Shown: piece by piece, positions 23,401-31,416 of the stretch
Numbering within the stretch: the stretch's first letter is position 1
How the letters are laid out: each line of letters begins with the position of its first letter
Source of the DNA: an uncultured Bacteroidota bacterium
GTDB lineage: Bacteria; Bacteroidota; Bacteroidia; Flavobacteriales; BACL11
NCBI GenBank assembly: GCA_902597195.1
Contig: CACJWV010000006.1
Location: forward strand, 1 to 35,242
Direction: 5' to 3'
DNA: 35,242 nucleotides
Position numbers and translations under genes: made by a program
Notes under the pieces: model-generated
What the model saw: the letters and a program-made list of their open reading frames with translations, nothing else
Told to the model about the DNA's origin: nothing
Database searches by the model: none

Positions 23401-23844
23401 TTGACCAATTCCTTCAACATTTATGAAATAACAATTTTTATCATCATATAAATGTTGCTGGTATTCAAAATTTTTAGAACTTGAATTAAAAATCCATTCG
23501 TTGGGTGATTTTCCATAGAATAAAATAATATCCTCACTCTCTAAAATATTGTTTTGATTCAAGTCAATTAATTTTATACTATTCTCAGTAATTTCTAGAG
23601 GTCTATAATCAGAATTTTTATTTGGGAGCATGCCAAATGAGTTGCCGAAAATTGAAACTTGGTCACAATAAATCGGGTTATCTATCCCCATGTTATTGAG
23701 ATCATCTTTGGTTAATTTATAAACTCCATCATTTTCAACACAAATCTTGAACCAATTTCCGATAGAGAAAATCGAACTATTTTGAGGTTTTTCTTGTGAA
23801 AAACAAGTAAAACTAATAATTGTAAATATAGCTATTAATCTCAT
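20479..23844 (-). CDS. porU: Type IX secretion system sortase PorU (C25 gingipain-like)
   Basis: PorU is the surface protease that removes the C-terminal sorting domain of T9SS cargo and links it to anionic lipopolysaccharide. The 1121-residue protein has a signal peptide (about 1-16), an N-terminal beta region, and a C25 cysteine peptidase domain (about 395-770) with catalytic His637 in NYTGHGG and Cys671 in MTATCKF. Beta-sandwich modules follow, and the C-terminus (from FQCLPNPVVSN) resembles a T9SS sorting domain that PorU is known to retain. A TAACTTTG element lies four bases before its ATG, in the gap divergent from porP. Confidence 0.96.
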   Translation of the reverse strand: MRLIAIFTIISFTCFSQEKPQNSSIFSIGNWFKICVENDGVYKLTKDDLNNMGIDNPIYCDQVSIFGNSFGMLPNKNSDYRPLEITENSIKLIDLNQNNILESEDIILFYGKSPNEWIFNSSSKNFEYQQHLYDDKNCYFINVEGIGQSKRIMLENVSTISPIIVNTFNDMAVVENETENLIESGSQWFGQRFDFQAQKSYNFNFPNLSNDSIYLKISAVSRSTSSSRFDIRAQGNIIGNINISPISGNYASDYAKDEVFSNYFLSNSDNLQIELTYVPQISNSTGWLDYIELNAERELNFVGTQMLFTNCESFTSEDRKYLINNVSTNQSIWDITNKNDVVQKEITFSNNQAQIFSKDDLCNEFIIFTNSNYLDPSFYGKIENQNLKEISHETEYIIITSKDFESHAYQISDLHSSEDNLLCEVIVVDHIYNEFSSGVKDITAIRDFIRFQYLKENSELSYILLLGDGSYDMKNRVQNNTDFIPTYQAKNSFHPVNSYVSDDYFVMLDEDDGDFLNDIIDLPIGRIPISNQQQANDFVEKLYRYYSNYSLGSWRNNFTFVADDCDNEFLGSNTHMWQADSLANIINDNVQNFNINKIFLDNYNQISTPGGPRSPDAQNAINEAISKGSLFVNYTGHGGELGWTQERILELSQINQWSNIDKMPIFMTATCKFSRFDSPTVSSAGEQLLLNPEGGAIALLSTTRLVYSNPNYNLNKKFINSIVHNTNLNNQKIKLGDIFLETKVNSGSSLNNRNFTLLGDPALTINFAENLIEITESSVDTMKAYSEVSLTGIVKNNSGSKIENFNGFLNAKVYEYERNLSTLGQQNCTPMSYKDQSSLIFNGNCTVVNGDFNFKFTVPGDISYLFGNAKISMYAFDTTNTLTDAKGYDKSLVIGGIENNFAADNQGPKIDLYIDNRNFVDGGLSSENPVLIVDLFDESGINTTLNGIGHQITATLNGGPPVILNDFYTSSLDNYKSGSIEYQFFSLEDGEYIVNVKAWDSFNNSSEKSITFYIIDGNFLSIKNFQCLPNPVVSNCNFYFEHNQSSTFLKINIIIYDMLGNEIKKIKRTFDGQSSRIGPILWNLREETNIIDGGIYIAKLFVENEIGLTKTKSNRIIIINE

Positions 23845-23848
23845 TTCG

Positions 23849-23856
23849 CAAAGTTA
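23849..23856 (-). promoter_or_regulatory. Bacteroidota -7 element (TAACTTTG) for porU
   Basis: Exact TAnnTTTG on the minus strand, four bases before the ATG at 23844. The distance predicts a leaderless or nearly leaderless porU mRNA. It shares an 88-base gap with the divergent porP promoter at 23908-23935. Confidence 0.55.
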
Positions 23857-23907
23857 ATCAACCTTTTCAAAACGAAACTAATTCTTGTTTATTTCAGCTA
23901 AAAAAAG

Positions 23908-23935
23908 TTGAAAACAAATAAATTGTTTATTTTTG
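23908..23935 (+). promoter_or_regulatory. Promoter (TTG -33, TATTTTTG -7) for porP-gldJ
   Basis: TTG at 23908-23910 and TATTTTTG at 23928-23935 are 17 bases apart, matching the Bacteroidota consensus. The -7 element overlaps the far-upstream end of the open frame, so translation of PorP must begin downstream of it. Confidence 0.7.
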
Positions 23936-23962
23936 TGTAAAACACAACTAATCTATAAGAAA

Positions 23963-24952
23963 TTGAAGAAGATAAATCTAGTAATGATTTTTGCAGTTGT
24001 TTGTTTCTTCTCATCTCAGAAAGAATCAAAAGCTCAAGACCCTGCCTTTAGTCAGTTTTATGCTAATCCATTATATCTCAACCCTGCTTTTTCAGGTTCA
24101 GCCCCTAAGGGTGCTCCAAGAGGTAACCTCAATTATAGAGATCAATGGCCAGGTATTGGTCGAACTTATGTCACAACAGCAGTTTCATACGACCAATATG
24201 TAGACAAAATTGGTGGGGGATTAGGAGTTATGTTTGTTAATGATAGGAGTGGCGATGGAAATTTGCAAGTCAATACAGCATCACTAATTTACGCCTATCA
24301 CCTCGAGGTAAGTAGAAAATTTAGGATAAATGCTGGTTTCGAGGCAACTTACAGAAGAATGGATCTTAACTGGGACAACCTAACATTTGGAGACATGATC
24401 GATCCAAAATATGGTTTTATTTACAATACTCAAGAAAACATAGCCAACAACCCAAGCTATAAGCAATTTCCTGACTTTTCTACTGGTTTCGTAGGATATA
24501 CTGAAAATTTCTATTTTGGATTCGCTGCACATCACTTAACCCAACCTAATCAAGGTTTTATAAGTGAAAGTTCATTACCAACAAAAATAACCACACATTT
24601 TGGTGGAAATTTTCCTATTAATAGATTCAGTAACAATGTAACTATGATTTCTCCTAACTTTTTATATCAGAAGCAGCAAGATTTTCAACAATTTAATTAC
24701 GGAGTATATGTTTACAGAGGACCATTTGTTGGAGGATTATGGGCTAGACACAGCATTGAAAACTTTGATTCATTCATCCTGCTTATCGGCTTATTACAAG
24801 ATAACTTCAAATTTGGCTATAGTTATGATATAACAGTGAGTAATCTCAAGAACAGTAACACTCTTGGAGCGCACGAACTATCATTTACAATTTATTTGCC
24901 TAACAAAACTAGAAGCAAATCATTTAACACAATTAGTTGCCCTCAATTTTAG
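23963..24952 (+). CDS. PorP/SprF-family type IX secretion outer-membrane protein
   Basis: PorP/SprF proteins are outer-membrane barrels used by the T9SS; several paralogues usually occur, each often serving a particular cargo such as SprB-like adhesins. The family start of the mature protein, QDPAFSQFYANPLYLNPAFSG, is clear, followed by NYRDQWPGIG and GGGLGVMFVNDRSGDG. I chose the TTG at 23963 because it yields a proper signal peptide with two lysines (MKKINLVMIFAVVCFF), giving 329 residues; the ATG at 23984 lacks positive charge before the hydrophobic core. The gene sits between divergent porU and gldJ, and gldJ follows after 15 bases. Confidence 0.88.
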   Translation: MKKINLVMIFAVVCFFSSQKESKAQDPAFSQFYANPLYLNPAFSGSAPKGAPRGNLNYRDQWPGIGRTYVTTAVSYDQYVDKIGGGLGVMFVNDRSGDGNLQVNTASLIYAYHLEVSRKFRINAGFEATYRRMDLNWDNLTFGDMIDPKYGFIYNTQENIANNPSYKQFPDFSTGFVGYTENFYFGFAAHHLTQPNQGFISESSLPTKITTHFGGNFPINRFSNNVTMISPNFLYQKQQDFQQFNYGVYVYRGPFVGGLWARHSIENFDSFILLIGLLQDNFKFGYSYDITVSNLKNSNTLGAHELSFTIYLPNKTRSKSFNTISCPQF

Positions 24953-24967
24953 ATTAAAACAATAATT

Positions 24968-26569
24968 ATGAAAATATCATTTAAAATTTTAACAATAATA
25001 ACAATTAGCTTAGCTCTAAGCTCATGTTCTAAGAAAAGTACATCTCCAACTACTGGATGGAACTACAATGAAACCAAATCAGGTGGTTTTGAGGTAAACA
25101 CAAAATTTACAGAACAAATGACAGGACCTGGACTTATGTTCATTGAAGGAGGAACTTTTTCAATGGGTAGAGTTGAGCAAGATGTAATGTACGAATGGAA
25201 TAATGTGCCAAGAAGAGTAACTGTTTCATCATTTTACCTAGATGAAACCGAAGTCAGCAATACGGATTACTTAGAATATTTATACTGGTTAAAAAGAGTA
25301 TATGGACAGTCTTATCCTGAAGTTTATACAAAAGCTCTTCCTGACACTCTAGTTTGGAGGGATAAATTAGGATATAATGAGCCATACGTTACTCAATACC
25401 TAAGACATCCTGCATACAGAAATTATCCTGTTGTTGGCGTTAGTTGGTCACAAGCAAATGATTATTGTAATTGGAGAACCGATCGCGTTAATGAAAGAAT
25501 TCTCATTAATGAAGGAATTCTTAAAGAAGATATTGAGCAGGTTGATGACAATACATTCAACACTGAAGCATATCTAGCAGGTCAATACGAAGGAATTGTG
25601 AAAAAGAATCCGAGAAACTATGATCCATCAACTGGTGAAAAATCTAGAAGAATAAAAATGAGAGATGGTCTTTTATTGCCAAAGTATAGACTCCCAACCG
25701 AGGCTGAGTGGGAATTTGCTGCACTTGGATATGTTGGCAACACAAATGATGAAAATATTTCTGAAAGAAAAATATACCCTTGGAACGGAGCATCTTTAAG
25801 AAATAGCTCAAACAAAAATCAAGGAGAAATAATGGCAAACTTCAAAAGAGGAAGAGGTGATAATATGGGTGTTTCTGGAAATCTTAATGACAATGCTGAT
25901 ATCACGGGACCAGTGAGATCTTATTGGCCCAATGATTATGGTTTATATAATATGGCCGGTAACGTTTCTGAATGGGTACTTGATGTTTATCGCCCCGTAA
26001 TCGAGCAAACTTTTACTACAGATCACAGGCCTTTTAGAGGAAATGTATATATGACACAGAAAAAAGATGAAGATGGATTCATTGCGGAAAAAGATAGTCT
26101 TGGTAGAATAACAATGGTTCCTGTTGATGACGCCGACAATGTCTACAGAAGAAACTATAAAAAATCTGACAATATAAATTATTTGGATGGAGACATAGAG
26201 TCGCAAATGGGAATTGATTGGAACACTTTTCTAGATGAGACGTCAGATAAAGATACTTCAAAAGTAAAAATTGACAAGTGGAACCAACGTGCTGACAAAT
26301 ATGAAGACAATACAAGAACCGGAAATAGTACTGAAATGTATGACTACGGAAATTCTTCAATGATCACAGACAGAACAAGAGTTTACAAAGGTGGATCTTG
26401 GAAAGATAGAGCTTACTGGCTTAATCCAGGAACTAGGAGATTCCTAGATCAAGACCAAGCCTCTGATCATATTGGATTTAGATGTGCAATGGACAGAGTT
26501 GGAGCTCCAAAAAGCAATCTTGGTGAAAATCAAAGAAGAGGTGTCAATTATGAAAAAAGAAGACAATAA
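24968..26569 (+). CDS. gldJ: Gliding motility/T9SS lipoprotein GldJ
   Basis: GldJ is an outer-membrane lipoprotein needed for gliding and for stability of GldK and thus T9SS function. The 533-residue protein has a lipoprotein signal with lipobox SLALSSC (Cys20), then a formylglycine-generating-enzyme-like fold: MFIEGGTFSMGR (57-68), LDETEVSNTDY (91-101), LPTEAEWEFAALG (242-254), NMAGNVSEWVLDVY (328-341), KGGSWKDRAYW (474-484) and GFRC (503-506). The cysteine pair of active enzymes is absent, as expected for a structural homologue. About 130 residues separate the last two conserved blocks, a large insertion. It is co-transcribed with the PorP-family gene, and a terminator follows. Confidence 0.95.
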   Translation: MKISFKILTIITISLALSSCSKKSTSPTTGWNYNETKSGGFEVNTKFTEQMTGPGLMFIEGGTFSMGRVEQDVMYEWNNVPRRVTVSSFYLDETEVSNTDYLEYLYWLKRVYGQSYPEVYTKALPDTLVWRDKLGYNEPYVTQYLRHPAYRNYPVVGVSWSQANDYCNWRTDRVNERILINEGILKEDIEQVDDNTFNTEAYLAGQYEGIVKKNPRNYDPSTGEKSRRIKMRDGLLLPKYRLPTEAEWEFAALGYVGNTNDENISERKIYPWNGASLRNSSNKNQGEIMANFKRGRGDNMGVSGNLNDNADITGPVRSYWPNDYGLYNMAGNVSEWVLDVYRPVIEQTFTTDHRPFRGNVYMTQKKDEDGFIAEKDSLGRITMVPVDDADNVYRRNYKKSDNINYLDGDIESQMGIDWNTFLDETSDKDTSKVKIDKWNQRADKYEDNTRTGNSTEMYDYGNSSMITDRTRVYKGGSWKDRAYWLNPGTRRFLDQDQASDHIGFRCAMDRVGAPKSNLGENQRRGVNYEKRRQ

Positions 26570-26587
26570 TTCATTGACTTAAAAAAT

Positions 26588-26615
26588 AAAAACCCCAAAA
26601 TTGGGGTTTTTTTTT
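26588..26615. terminator. Intrinsic terminator after gldJ, abutting murF
   Basis: An inverted repeat AAAAACCCCAA / TTGGGGTTTTT (26588-26598 and 26601-26611) with a two-base loop, or a larger loop if pairing frays, is followed by T's to 26615. It looks like a strong rho-independent terminator, and its symmetry could let it act on both strands. The next base, 26616, is the A of the murF start codon, so the T-tract is also the murF leader. It is the only clear intrinsic terminator I see in the window. Confidence 0.85.
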
Positions 26616-27872
26616 ATGCAATTAAAAGATATATATAAATTATTTCTTGAATCTGAAGGAGTATGTACTGATAGCAGACTAATAAAGAAAAATACTATCT
26701 TTTTTAGTCTCAAAGGAAGAAACTTTAATGGAAATCTTTTTGCAGATCAAGCCCTTTCACAAGGATGTTCATTTTGCGTAATAGACGATAAAAAATATAA
26801 AAAAAGTGAAAAGCATATTCTTGTTGATGATGTTTTAATTTGTCTTCAAGAGCTTGCAAGTCTTCACAGAACTAAGTTAGCTTGCAGCGTAATAGCAATA
26901 ACTGGTTCAAATGGAAAAACAACATCAAAAGAACTCATTAGCAACGTTTTAAGTAAAAAGTATAATGTTTTATCAACAAAAGGGAACCTGAACAATCACA
27001 TTGGAGTTCCTCTTACATTATTAAAACTTAATAAAAATCACCAGTTCGCCGTAATAGAAATGGGCGCAAATCATCTAAAAGAGATTGAACTATTATGTGA
27101 AATTGCAAAACCTAATTTTGGATTAATCACAAATATAGGAAAGGCACATGTTGAGGGATTTGGTTCTATTGATAATATTTTAAAAGGAAAAACTGAACTT
27201 TACAGATATCTCAAGAAAAATAATGGTACTGTGTTTGTAAACAGTGACGATAAAAAATTGTCAAAGAATGCTAATGGATTAAATTCAATTAGCTATGGAA
27301 ATGGATCAATGTATTCATCCCAAATAATAATTGATGATATATATGTAAATATTTTTTGTCTTGGCATTACCTTTAAATCAAATTTAATTGGAAAGTACCA
27401 AATGTTTAATCTAGCTTCGGCAGTTTGCATTGGAGATTACTTCAAAATTGATAAGTTTTTAATTCAAGAAGCTATTCAGAACTATATACCAAAAAATAAT
27501 CGATCACAAATAATAGAAACAAAGAGAAATAAAGTTTTAATGGACGCTTACAACGCAAATCCAACCAGCATGAGAGAAACTATAAATTATTTTGATTATA
27601 TAAATTATGAAAAGAAATTTTTAATATTAGGAGATATGTTAGAGTTGGGAGACACATCAGAAAATGAACATAAAGAAATAATTAATTTGATTACAAATAA
27701 AGAATATGAATTTATATTAGTTGGTGATATGTTTAGTTCCATAAACAAAGAAAATTCATTCAAAAATGTAGATTCAGTTCCAAAGAAAAATTTATTAGAA
27801 TTAGAAAAGTATTTTATACTTGTTAAAGGTTCTAGATCGATTACTTTGGAAAAAATTCTAAATTACTTGTAA
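26616..27872 (+). CDS. murF: UDP-N-acetylmuramoyl-tripeptide--D-alanyl-D-alanine ligase MurF
   Basis: MurF adds D-Ala-D-Ala to the UDP-MurNAc-tripeptide, the last cytoplasmic step of peptidoglycan precursor synthesis. The 418 residues include the N-terminal substrate domain with CTDSRLIKKNTIFFSLKG, the ATP-binding P-loop TGSNGKTT (96-103), the central domain with EMGANHLKEIE and TNIGKAHVEGFG, and the C-terminal domain with DAYNANPTSM. A slightly longer frame extends back through the terminator, but ATG 26616 gives the natural N-terminus. No promoter is visible between the gldJ terminator and this start. Its stop directly touches the stop of the convergent dehydrogenase. Confidence 0.95.
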   Translation: MQLKDIYKLFLESEGVCTDSRLIKKNTIFFSLKGRNFNGNLFADQALSQGCSFCVIDDKKYKKSEKHILVDDVLICLQELASLHRTKLACSVIAITGSNGKTTSKELISNVLSKKYNVLSTKGNLNNHIGVPLTLLKLNKNHQFAVIEMGANHLKEIELLCEIAKPNFGLITNIGKAHVEGFGSIDNILKGKTELYRYLKKNNGTVFVNSDDKKLSKNANGLNSISYGNGSMYSSQIIIDDIYVNIFCLGITFKSNLIGKYQMFNLASAVCIGDYFKIDKFLIQEAIQNYIPKNNRSQIIETKRNKVLMDAYNANPTSMRETINYFDYINYEKKFLILGDMLELGDTSENEHKEIINLITNKEYEFILVGDMFSSINKENSFKNVDSVPKKNLLELEKYFILVKGSRSITLEKILNYL

Positions 27873-29012
27873 CTAACTTAAAATTGATCTGGATATTACT
27901 ATTTTCTGAATTTCAGATGTTCCTTCATAAATTTGAGTGATTTTTGCATCTCTCATTAGTCTTTCAACATGATACTCTTTTACGAATCCGTAACCACCAT
28001 GTATTTGTACAGCCTCAACAGAAGCTTTCATTGCTAAATCAGAGGAATATAGTTTTGCAACAGCACTAGCCTCATCATAATTCATCCCATTATCTTTAAG
28101 CCATGCAGCTTTTATGCATAAAAGTCTGGCAGCTTCTACTTCTGTGGCCATTTCAGCTAACTTGAAAGCAATTGCTTGATGTTTATTAATTTCCTTACCA
28201 AAAGCTTTTCTTTCCTTAGAATACTTTAGTGAAAACTCTAAAGAGCCAGATGCAATTCCTAAAGCTTGAGCTGCAATACCAATTCTACCCCCAGAAAGAG
28301 TCTTCATCGCGAATTTAAATCCAAAACCATCCTCACCTATTCTATTTTCTTTCGGAACCTTAACGTCAGTAAACATGATTGAGTGTGTGTCTGAACCTCT
28401 AATTCCAAGCTTATTTTCTTTTGGACCAACAACAAAACCTTCAAAATCTTTTTCTACTATAAAAGCATTAATTCCTTTATGTCCTTTTTCAGGATGTGTT
28501 TGAGCAATCACTAAATATATGGATGCAGAATTTCCATTTGTTATCCAGTTTTTTGTGCCATTGAGTAAATAATGATCATCTTTTTCAATCGCTGTTGTTC
28601 TTTGTGAAGTCGCATCACTTCCTGCTTCAGGCTCAGATAGACAAAAAGCACCTATTTTTTCACCAGTAGCTAACAATCTCAAATATTTTTCTTTTTGAAA
28701 ATCATTTCCGTATGTCTCTATACCCCAACATACTAATGAATTATTAACTGATACAATAACAGATGTTGAAGCATCTACTTTTGAAAATTCTTCCATTGCT
28801 AATACGTATGAAACAGTATCCATTCCACCACCACCATATTTGGGATCTACCATCATTCCCATGAAGCCTAATTCACCTAATTTTTTTATTTGATCTTTCG
28901 GAAATTGCTGATTTTCATCTCTCTCAATTACGCCTGGAAGTAAATGAGTATTGGTGAACTCTTTTGCTGTTTCACGTATTAAAATCTGTTCTTCTGTTAA
29001 TTCAAAATTCAT
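27873..29012 (-). CDS. Acyl-CoA dehydrogenase
   Basis: This FAD enzyme oxidises acyl-CoA to the 2-enoyl-CoA in fatty-acid or branched-chain amino-acid breakdown. From the ATG at 29012 it has 379 residues, the standard length, starting MNFELTEEQILIRETAKEF. Signatures include FCLSEPEAGSDA, NGTKNWITNG (FAD/substrate loop), RKAFGKEINKHQAIAFKLAE and QIYEGTSEIQ with the likely catalytic base Glu363. This looks like the short-chain (butyryl-CoA type) branch. The frame is open further upstream, but the longer form would run into the divergent anmK gene and across the -7 element at 29027-29034, so it was rejected. Confidence 0.95.
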   Translation of the reverse strand: MNFELTEEQILIRETAKEFTNTHLLPGVIERDENQQFPKDQIKKLGELGFMGMMVDPKYGGGGMDTVSYVLAMEEFSKVDASTSVIVSVNNSLVCWGIETYGNDFQKEKYLRLLATGEKIGAFCLSEPEAGSDATSQRTTAIEKDDHYLLNGTKNWITNGNSASIYLVIAQTHPEKGHKGINAFIVEKDFEGFVVGPKENKLGIRGSDTHSIMFTDVKVPKENRIGEDGFGFKFAMKTLSGGRIGIAAQALGIASGSLEFSLKYSKERKAFGKEINKHQAIAFKLAEMATEVEAARLLCIKAAWLKDNGMNYDEASAVAKLYSSDLAMKASVEAVQIHGGYGFVKEYHVERLMRDAKITQIYEGTSEIQKIVISRSILS

Positions 29013-29026
29013 TTTTGTATTTTGAA

Positions 29027-29034
29027 CAAAATTA
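29027..29034 (-). promoter_or_regulatory. Bacteroidota -7 element (TAATTTTG) for the acyl-CoA dehydrogenase gene
   Basis: Exact TAnnTTTG on the minus strand, ending 14 bases before the ATG at 29012, in the 55-base divergent gap with anmK. It also supports the shorter start of the dehydrogenase. No clear -33 TTG is seen. Confidence 0.55.
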
Positions 29035-29067
29035 CACTTTTTAATAAACTTTTTTAGCAGTAATTTA

Positions 29068-30114
29068 ATGAAAAAATATAATGTAATAGGAGTTATGTCT
29101 GGTACTTCAGTTGATGGACTTGATGTTTCATTTTGCAGATTTACTAAAAACAAAAAATGGGAGTATGAAATCTTAAACTCTAAAACTTACCCCTATTGTA
29201 ACTTTTGGAAAAAAACCTTAATTAATCTTCATTTGCAGAACAAAAAAAAAATAAAAGAAATTGATATTGAATTTGCAAAATATATAAGTGATAAAATAAA
29301 TCATTTTGTTAAGAAAAATAAAATTATAGCTGAGCTTATTTCAAGCCATGGACATACAGTTTTTCATGATCCTTCAAAAAAAATTACGTTACAAATTGGC
29401 TCAGGAAAGATTATTAATGAGCGATGTGGGTTAACAACTGTAAACAACTTTAGAAAAAAAGATATCGATCTTGGCGGTCAAGGAGCTCCTCTTGTCCCGA
29501 TAGGGGATAAATTATTATTTCAGCAATACAAGTATTGTTTGAACATTGGAGGATTTGCTAATTTATCTATCAAATCAAATAATTCAATTAAGGCATTTGA
29601 TATTTGTCCCGCAAACATTGCACTTAATTTCTATAGCAGAAAATTGGGTAGAGAATTTGATAATAGCGGTGAAATTTCCAGAAATGGAAATTTGATTAAG
29701 TGCTTATATGATGAATTAAATAAGATTCAATTTTATACTTCAAATAGTCCTAGATCCTTATCAAGAGAGTGGTTAGAGCAGAATTTCTTGACAAAAGTTA
29801 GTAATTCGTTTAAAGTGAAAGATATTTTAAGAACAATTGTTGAACATGTAGCCTTTCAAATAGGTAGTAATCTAAAATCTCAAAAAACACTTGCTACAGG
29901 AGGCGGAGTTAAAAACAAATTTCTTATGGACAGAATTTGTGATTTTTCTTCTTCAGAAATAATCATTCCGTCTAACGAACTAATCGACTTTAAAGAAGCC
30001 ATGATATTTGGGTTTTTAGGAGTGCTAAAACTAAATAACGAAATTAATTGTCTAAAAAGTGTCACCGGTGCTGTAAAAGACTCCGTAGTTGGAGATGTTT
30101 ATAAACTATGTTGA
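29068..30114 (+). CDS. anmK: Anhydro-N-acetylmuramic acid kinase AnmK
   Basis: AnmK opens and phosphorylates 1,6-anhydro-MurNAc to MurNAc 6-phosphate in peptidoglycan recycling. The 348-residue sequence has the ATP-binding opening GVMSGTSVDGLDV (8-20), SSHGHTVFHDP, the QGAPLVPIGD segment, NIGGFANLS, FDICPANIALNFY and ATGGGVKNKFL near the C-terminus. Length is slightly short of the usual 360-370 but complete. It shares a divergent 55-base region with the acyl-CoA dehydrogenase; no exact -7 element is seen on its own side. MurQ is not in the window. Confidence 0.95.
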   Translation: MKKYNVIGVMSGTSVDGLDVSFCRFTKNKKWEYEILNSKTYPYCNFWKKTLINLHLQNKKKIKEIDIEFAKYISDKINHFVKKNKIIAELISSHGHTVFHDPSKKITLQIGSGKIINERCGLTTVNNFRKKDIDLGGQGAPLVPIGDKLLFQQYKYCLNIGGFANLSIKSNNSIKAFDICPANIALNFYSRKLGREFDNSGEISRNGNLIKCLYDELNKIQFYTSNSPRSLSREWLEQNFLTKVSNSFKVKDILRTIVEHVAFQIGSNLKSQKTLATGGGVKNKFLMDRICDFSSSEIIIPSNELIDFKEAMIFGFLGVLKLNNEINCLKSVTGAVKDSVVGDVYKLC

Positions 30115-30166
30115 AATGTTTTGAATGTCATTTAGAATTGAGTACACATAAAAAATTAGTTATTAT

Positions 30167-30174
30167 TAAATTTG
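30167..30174 (+). promoter_or_regulatory. Bacteroidota -7 element (TAAATTTG) for the amino-acid dehydrogenase operon
   Basis: TAAATTTG is an exact TAnnTTTG match, 15 bases before the ATG at 30190. The nearest upstream TTG (30138-30140) is 26 bases away, longer than the usual 17-23. The open frame's more upstream TTG (30172) lies inside this element and is therefore not the start. Confidence 0.55.
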
Positions 30175-30189
30175 CATCGAAATAAATTT

Positions 30190-31416
30190 ATGGAGCTTCT
30201 AAGAAAGTTTGAAAATAAAAAGCCTGAAATTGTTTTTGAATGGCAAGATGAATATACAAATGCCAAAGGTTGGCTGGTTATAAATTCATTAAGAGGTGGT
30301 GCTGCTGCAGGAGGAACAAGAATGAGATTAGGTGTTACTAAAGAAGAAGTTCTCGCTCTAGCAAAAACAATGGAGGTTAAATTTTCTGTTGCTGGGCCTA
30401 ATATTGGCGGAGGAAAGTCGGGAATCAATTTTGATCCTAGAGACGAGAGAAAAACTGATGTCTTAAAAAGATGGTTCAAAGCTGTGAGACCATTATTAAA
30501 ATCTTATTATGGTACTGGTGGCGATATGAACGTTGATGAAGTTGAGGAGGTAATTCCATATTGTAAAGAAATTAATATTGAATTTCCTCTAGAAGGTATA
30601 ATAAGCGGACACTTTAGTAATAAAAATACTAACAAAAAACTATTACTAAATCAATTAAGTAAAGGTGTTCCCTTAGTTGTAAATTCTATTGATTTATCAC
30701 CTAACATAAACTCAAAATACTCAATTGGAGATTTGATTACTGGCTATGGAGTAGCTGAATCTGTGATACATTATTATAATATATACGGTGGTAAATTACA
30801 TGATAAAAGAATTATTGTGCAAGGATGGGGTAATGTTGCTGGTGCAACTGCATTTTACTTAAGTAAAATGGGTGGGAAAATTGTTGGAATTATTGATAAA
30901 AATGGTGGGATAATAGATGAGAACGGTCTCTCTCACAACAAAGTAATTGAATTACTTAGTTCAAGAACATCAAATTTTTTAATCGATAAAGATATTATTC
31001 CGTTCGATTTAGTTAATCAGAAAATCTGGTCAATTGGAGCTGAAATTTTTGTTCCTTGTGCAGCATCAAGATTAGTTAAATTAGATCATCTTAACCAAAT
31101 GATAGAAAACGATTTAGAGGTAATTTCATCTGGCGCTAATGTTCCTTTTGATGATAACGAAATTTTTTATGGTCCAATTTGTCAAAAAGCTGATAAGATG
31201 GTAAGTGTTATTCCAGATTTTATATCAAATTGCGGAATGGCTAGAGCTTTTTCATACTTTATGCAAGAAGATATTGATATGCAACCTCAATCTGTTTTCA
31301 AGTCAGTTTCAGAGACAATCAAAAATGCTTTACTTGAAACCTATGAAGAAAACAACGAAAAAAATAATATTTACAAGACTGCTCTTGAAATTGCATTAAA
31401 AAAACTATTAAAATGA
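30190..31416 (+). CDS. Glu/Leu/Phe/Val-type amino-acid dehydrogenase
   Basis: This NAD(P)-dependent enzyme oxidatively deaminates an amino acid or runs in reverse. The 408-residue protein has Lys64, catalytic Lys76 in GGGKSGI, and catalytic Asp112 in GTGGDMN, spaced as in leucine dehydrogenase, followed by a Rossmann domain with VQGWGNVAGATAFYLSKMGG. Its length lies between leucine dehydrogenase (about 365) and glutamate dehydrogenase (about 420-450), and the substrate cannot be fixed from sequence. It is the first gene of a unit with mscS (ATGA overlap) and nhaD. Confidence 0.9.
   Translation: MELLRKFENKKPEIVFEWQDEYTNAKGWLVINSLRGGAAAGGTRMRLGVTKEEVLALAKTMEVKFSVAGPNIGGGKSGINFDPRDERKTDVLKRWFKAVRPLLKSYYGTGGDMNVDEVEEVIPYCKEINIEFPLEGIISGHFSNKNTNKKLLLNQLSKGVPLVVNSIDLSPNINSKYSIGDLITGYGVAESVIHYYNIYGGKLHDKRIIVQGWGNVAGATAFYLSKMGGKIVGIIDKNGGIIDENGLSHNKVIELLSSRTSNFLIDKDIIPFDLVNQKIWSIGAEIFVPCAASRLVKLDHLNQMIENDLEVISSGANVPFDDNEIFYGPICQKADKMVSVIPDFISNCGMARAFSYFMQEDIDMQPQSVFKSVSETIKNALLETYEENNEKNNIYKTALEIALKKLLK

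Noticed and set aside
23933-23962. More upstream TTG start for the PorP-family protein
   Set aside because: The codon lies inside the -7 promoter element and would put extra residues before a good signal peptide.
26601-26615. murF start within the terminator stem
   Set aside because: A TTG in the hairpin would add MGFFF before the natural MurF N-terminus; ATG 26616 is preferred.
29013-29153. Longer N-terminus for the acyl-CoA dehydrogenase
   Set aside because: It would overlap divergent anmK and cross the -7 element; the ATG at 29012 gives the standard family N-terminus and length.
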